Below are positions 5,941 through 6,409 of a stretch of DNA of 6,409 bases, piece by piece. Position numbers and translations under genes: made by a program. The stretch comes from an uncultured Chlorobiota bacterium. GTDB taxonomy: Bacteria; Bacteroidota; Kapaibacteriia; OLB7. The notes under the pieces were generated by a model. It had not been told where the DNA came from. It was given only the letters and a program-made list of their open reading frames with translations, and searched no databases. Positions within the stretch are counted from its first letter, which is position 1. Each line of letters starts with the position of its first letter. The stretch covers positions 1-6,409 of the forward strand of contig CAMLOB010000249.1 in assembly GCA_946481475.1 (NCBI GenBank), written 5' to 3'.

Positions 5941-6114
5941 GGCGATCAGGGTAAAAGGTGATACAAACAGGTCGAAACGATACGAGTCCGGAATGGCCTT
6001 CGCCGGAAGCTCTGCACGACTCCGGACACGAGGCCAATGATAAGGAAAACCGGAATCTCTTCAAACAGGGAACCGGATGCTCCGGGTAGATCGGCAGGGG
6101 GTACGTATTCAGTC
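5941..6114. other. Non-coding region upstream of the nuclease-like gene
   Basis: No convincing gene in either strand. This stretch should hold the promoter of the minus-strand gene starting at 5940, but I see no hexamer pair worth calling. A 7-bp inverted repeat (GTCCGGA and TCCGGAC, in about 5980-6030) with a long loop is the only structure noticed, and it is weak. Open frames crossing this stretch extend antisense or out of frame into the neighbouring gene and the repeats, and look spurious. Confidence 0.5.
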
Positions 6115-6149
6115 TGTCGGCTTTGAGCTTTGAGCTATCAGATGTCGGT
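6115..6149. repeat. Short family-A heptad block (array 3a)
   Basis: Five heptads in register: TGTCGGC, TTTGAGC, TTTGAGC, TATCAGA, TGTCGGT. These match the NNTSAGC family seen at 42 and 1317. The block is a near-duplicate of the start of the array at 6183, where TGTCGGC-TTTGAGC is again followed by TATCAGC and, at the end, TATCAGA-TGTCG. The shared edges suggest duplication of the whole block with about 68 bp between the starts. Confidence 0.8.
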
Positions 6150-6182
6150 TGGCGCGGGTATATCTTCCTGAACTTCTTCATC

Positions 6183-6263
6183 TGTCGGCTTTGAGCTATC
6201 AGCCGTCAGCTATCAGATGTCGCAGCAGACTTCTACACTCTATGAACTCTCAACTCTACGAAC
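6183..6263. repeat. Composite heptanucleotide repeat array 3b (family A then family B)
   Basis: Block A (6183-6224) reads TGTCGGC, TTTGAGC, TATCAGC, CGTCAGC, TATCAGA, TGTCGCA. After GACTTCT, which also starts block B of array 1, a degenerate block B (about 6229-6263) has TATGAAC and TCTCAAC units. The order A then B and the strand orientation match arrays 1 and 2, though this copy is shorter and more decayed. The stretch 6264-6355 after it has no feature I can support. Confidence 0.8.
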
Positions 6264-6355
6264 TTCGATTCCGCTTCGGAAAGATTCGTTCCGCACCGGG
6301 CAGCCCGGCGTCGGGATAGACCCGCCAGTTACCGCTATTGATGGGGAAGAACGGC

Positions 6356-6409
6356 GGGGGGCAAAGACGGGGGGCAAAGACGGGGGGCAAAGACGGGGGG
6401 CAAAGACGG
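6356..6409 (+). repeat. 13-bp G-rich minisatellite with G-quadruplex potential (runs off window)
   Basis: Four perfect tandem copies of GGGGGGCAAAGAC (6356, 6369, 6382, 6395), with the start of a fifth at the window edge. The plus strand therefore has G6 tracts separated by exactly seven bases (CAAAGAC), meeting the standard G-quadruplex rule. The unit shares the core GGGGCAAAGA with the repeat at 2419-2481. Copies are identical, which suggests recent expansion or active homogenisation. The unit contains no stop in any of six frames, so open frames through it are not evidence of coding. Total length is unknown because the array is cut by the window end. Confidence 0.92.

Noticed and set aside
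5846..6181. 111-codon minus-strand frame starting near the array 3a/3b boundary
   Set aside because: It begins at heptad repeats, is rich in Arg, Ser and Cys, and overlaps the real gene at 5194-5940 out of frame. It has no domain or ribosome binding site.
6341..6409. Plus-strand ATG reading into a Gly/Lys/Arg-rich repeat peptide
   Set aside because: The 13-bp unit has no stop in any frame, so openness here says nothing about coding.

Overview
The window is bacterial chromosomal DNA of moderately high GC. It carries five intact protein genes separated by unusually repeat-rich intergenic DNA. One protein ends in a domain resembling a type IX secretion (T9SS) C-terminal sorting domain. Others are a lipoprotein fusing a von Willebrand A domain to an OmpA domain and a secreted beta-strand-rich protein. 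This set points to a member of the Bacteroidota/Chlorobiota/Ignavibacteriota (FCB) assemblage, probably uncultured or poorly sampled. That placement is inference; no rRNA or tRNA marker is present.

Layout. Positions 42-203 hold a heptanucleotide repeat array that stops just short of the stop codon of a minus-strand gene for a predicted outer-membrane protein (214-1278). A second array (1317-1557) fills the gap to the next minus-strand gene, a small secreted protein with a T9SS-like C-terminus (1558-2325). The next gap (2326-2582) has a G-rich 13/14-bp repeat, a perfect hairpin and a strong G-quadruplex motif. It lies downstream of a minus-strand gene for a VWA-OmpA lipoprotein (2583-4151). 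A 183-bp divergent promoter region separates that gene from a plus-strand DUF1003 membrane protein with an N-terminal Cys4 motif (4335-5057). A minus-strand gene for a nuclease-fold protein that seems to lack a catalytic glutamate (5194-5940) converges on it. The right end (5941-6409) holds no convincing gene. It carries a third heptad array and a 13-bp G-rich minisatellite that runs off the window.

How the genes relate. Three of the five products are exported envelope proteins on the minus strand: outer-membrane protein, T9SS-like secreted protein and peptidoglycan-anchored lipoprotein. The gaps between them are about 260-280 bp and repeat-filled, so they look like neighbours with separate promoters rather than a tight operon. 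No pathway linking them can be read from the sequence. The nuclease-like and DUF1003 genes seem unrelated to the envelope genes.

The most distinctive content is the repeats. Heptad arrays recur with the same internal order (family A, NNTSAGC, then family B, NNYRACT) and the same orientation, and two of them abut stop codons. A second family with core GGGGCAAAGA occurs at two sites with G-quadruplex potential. No phage, transposon, CRISPR or RNA gene was recognised.
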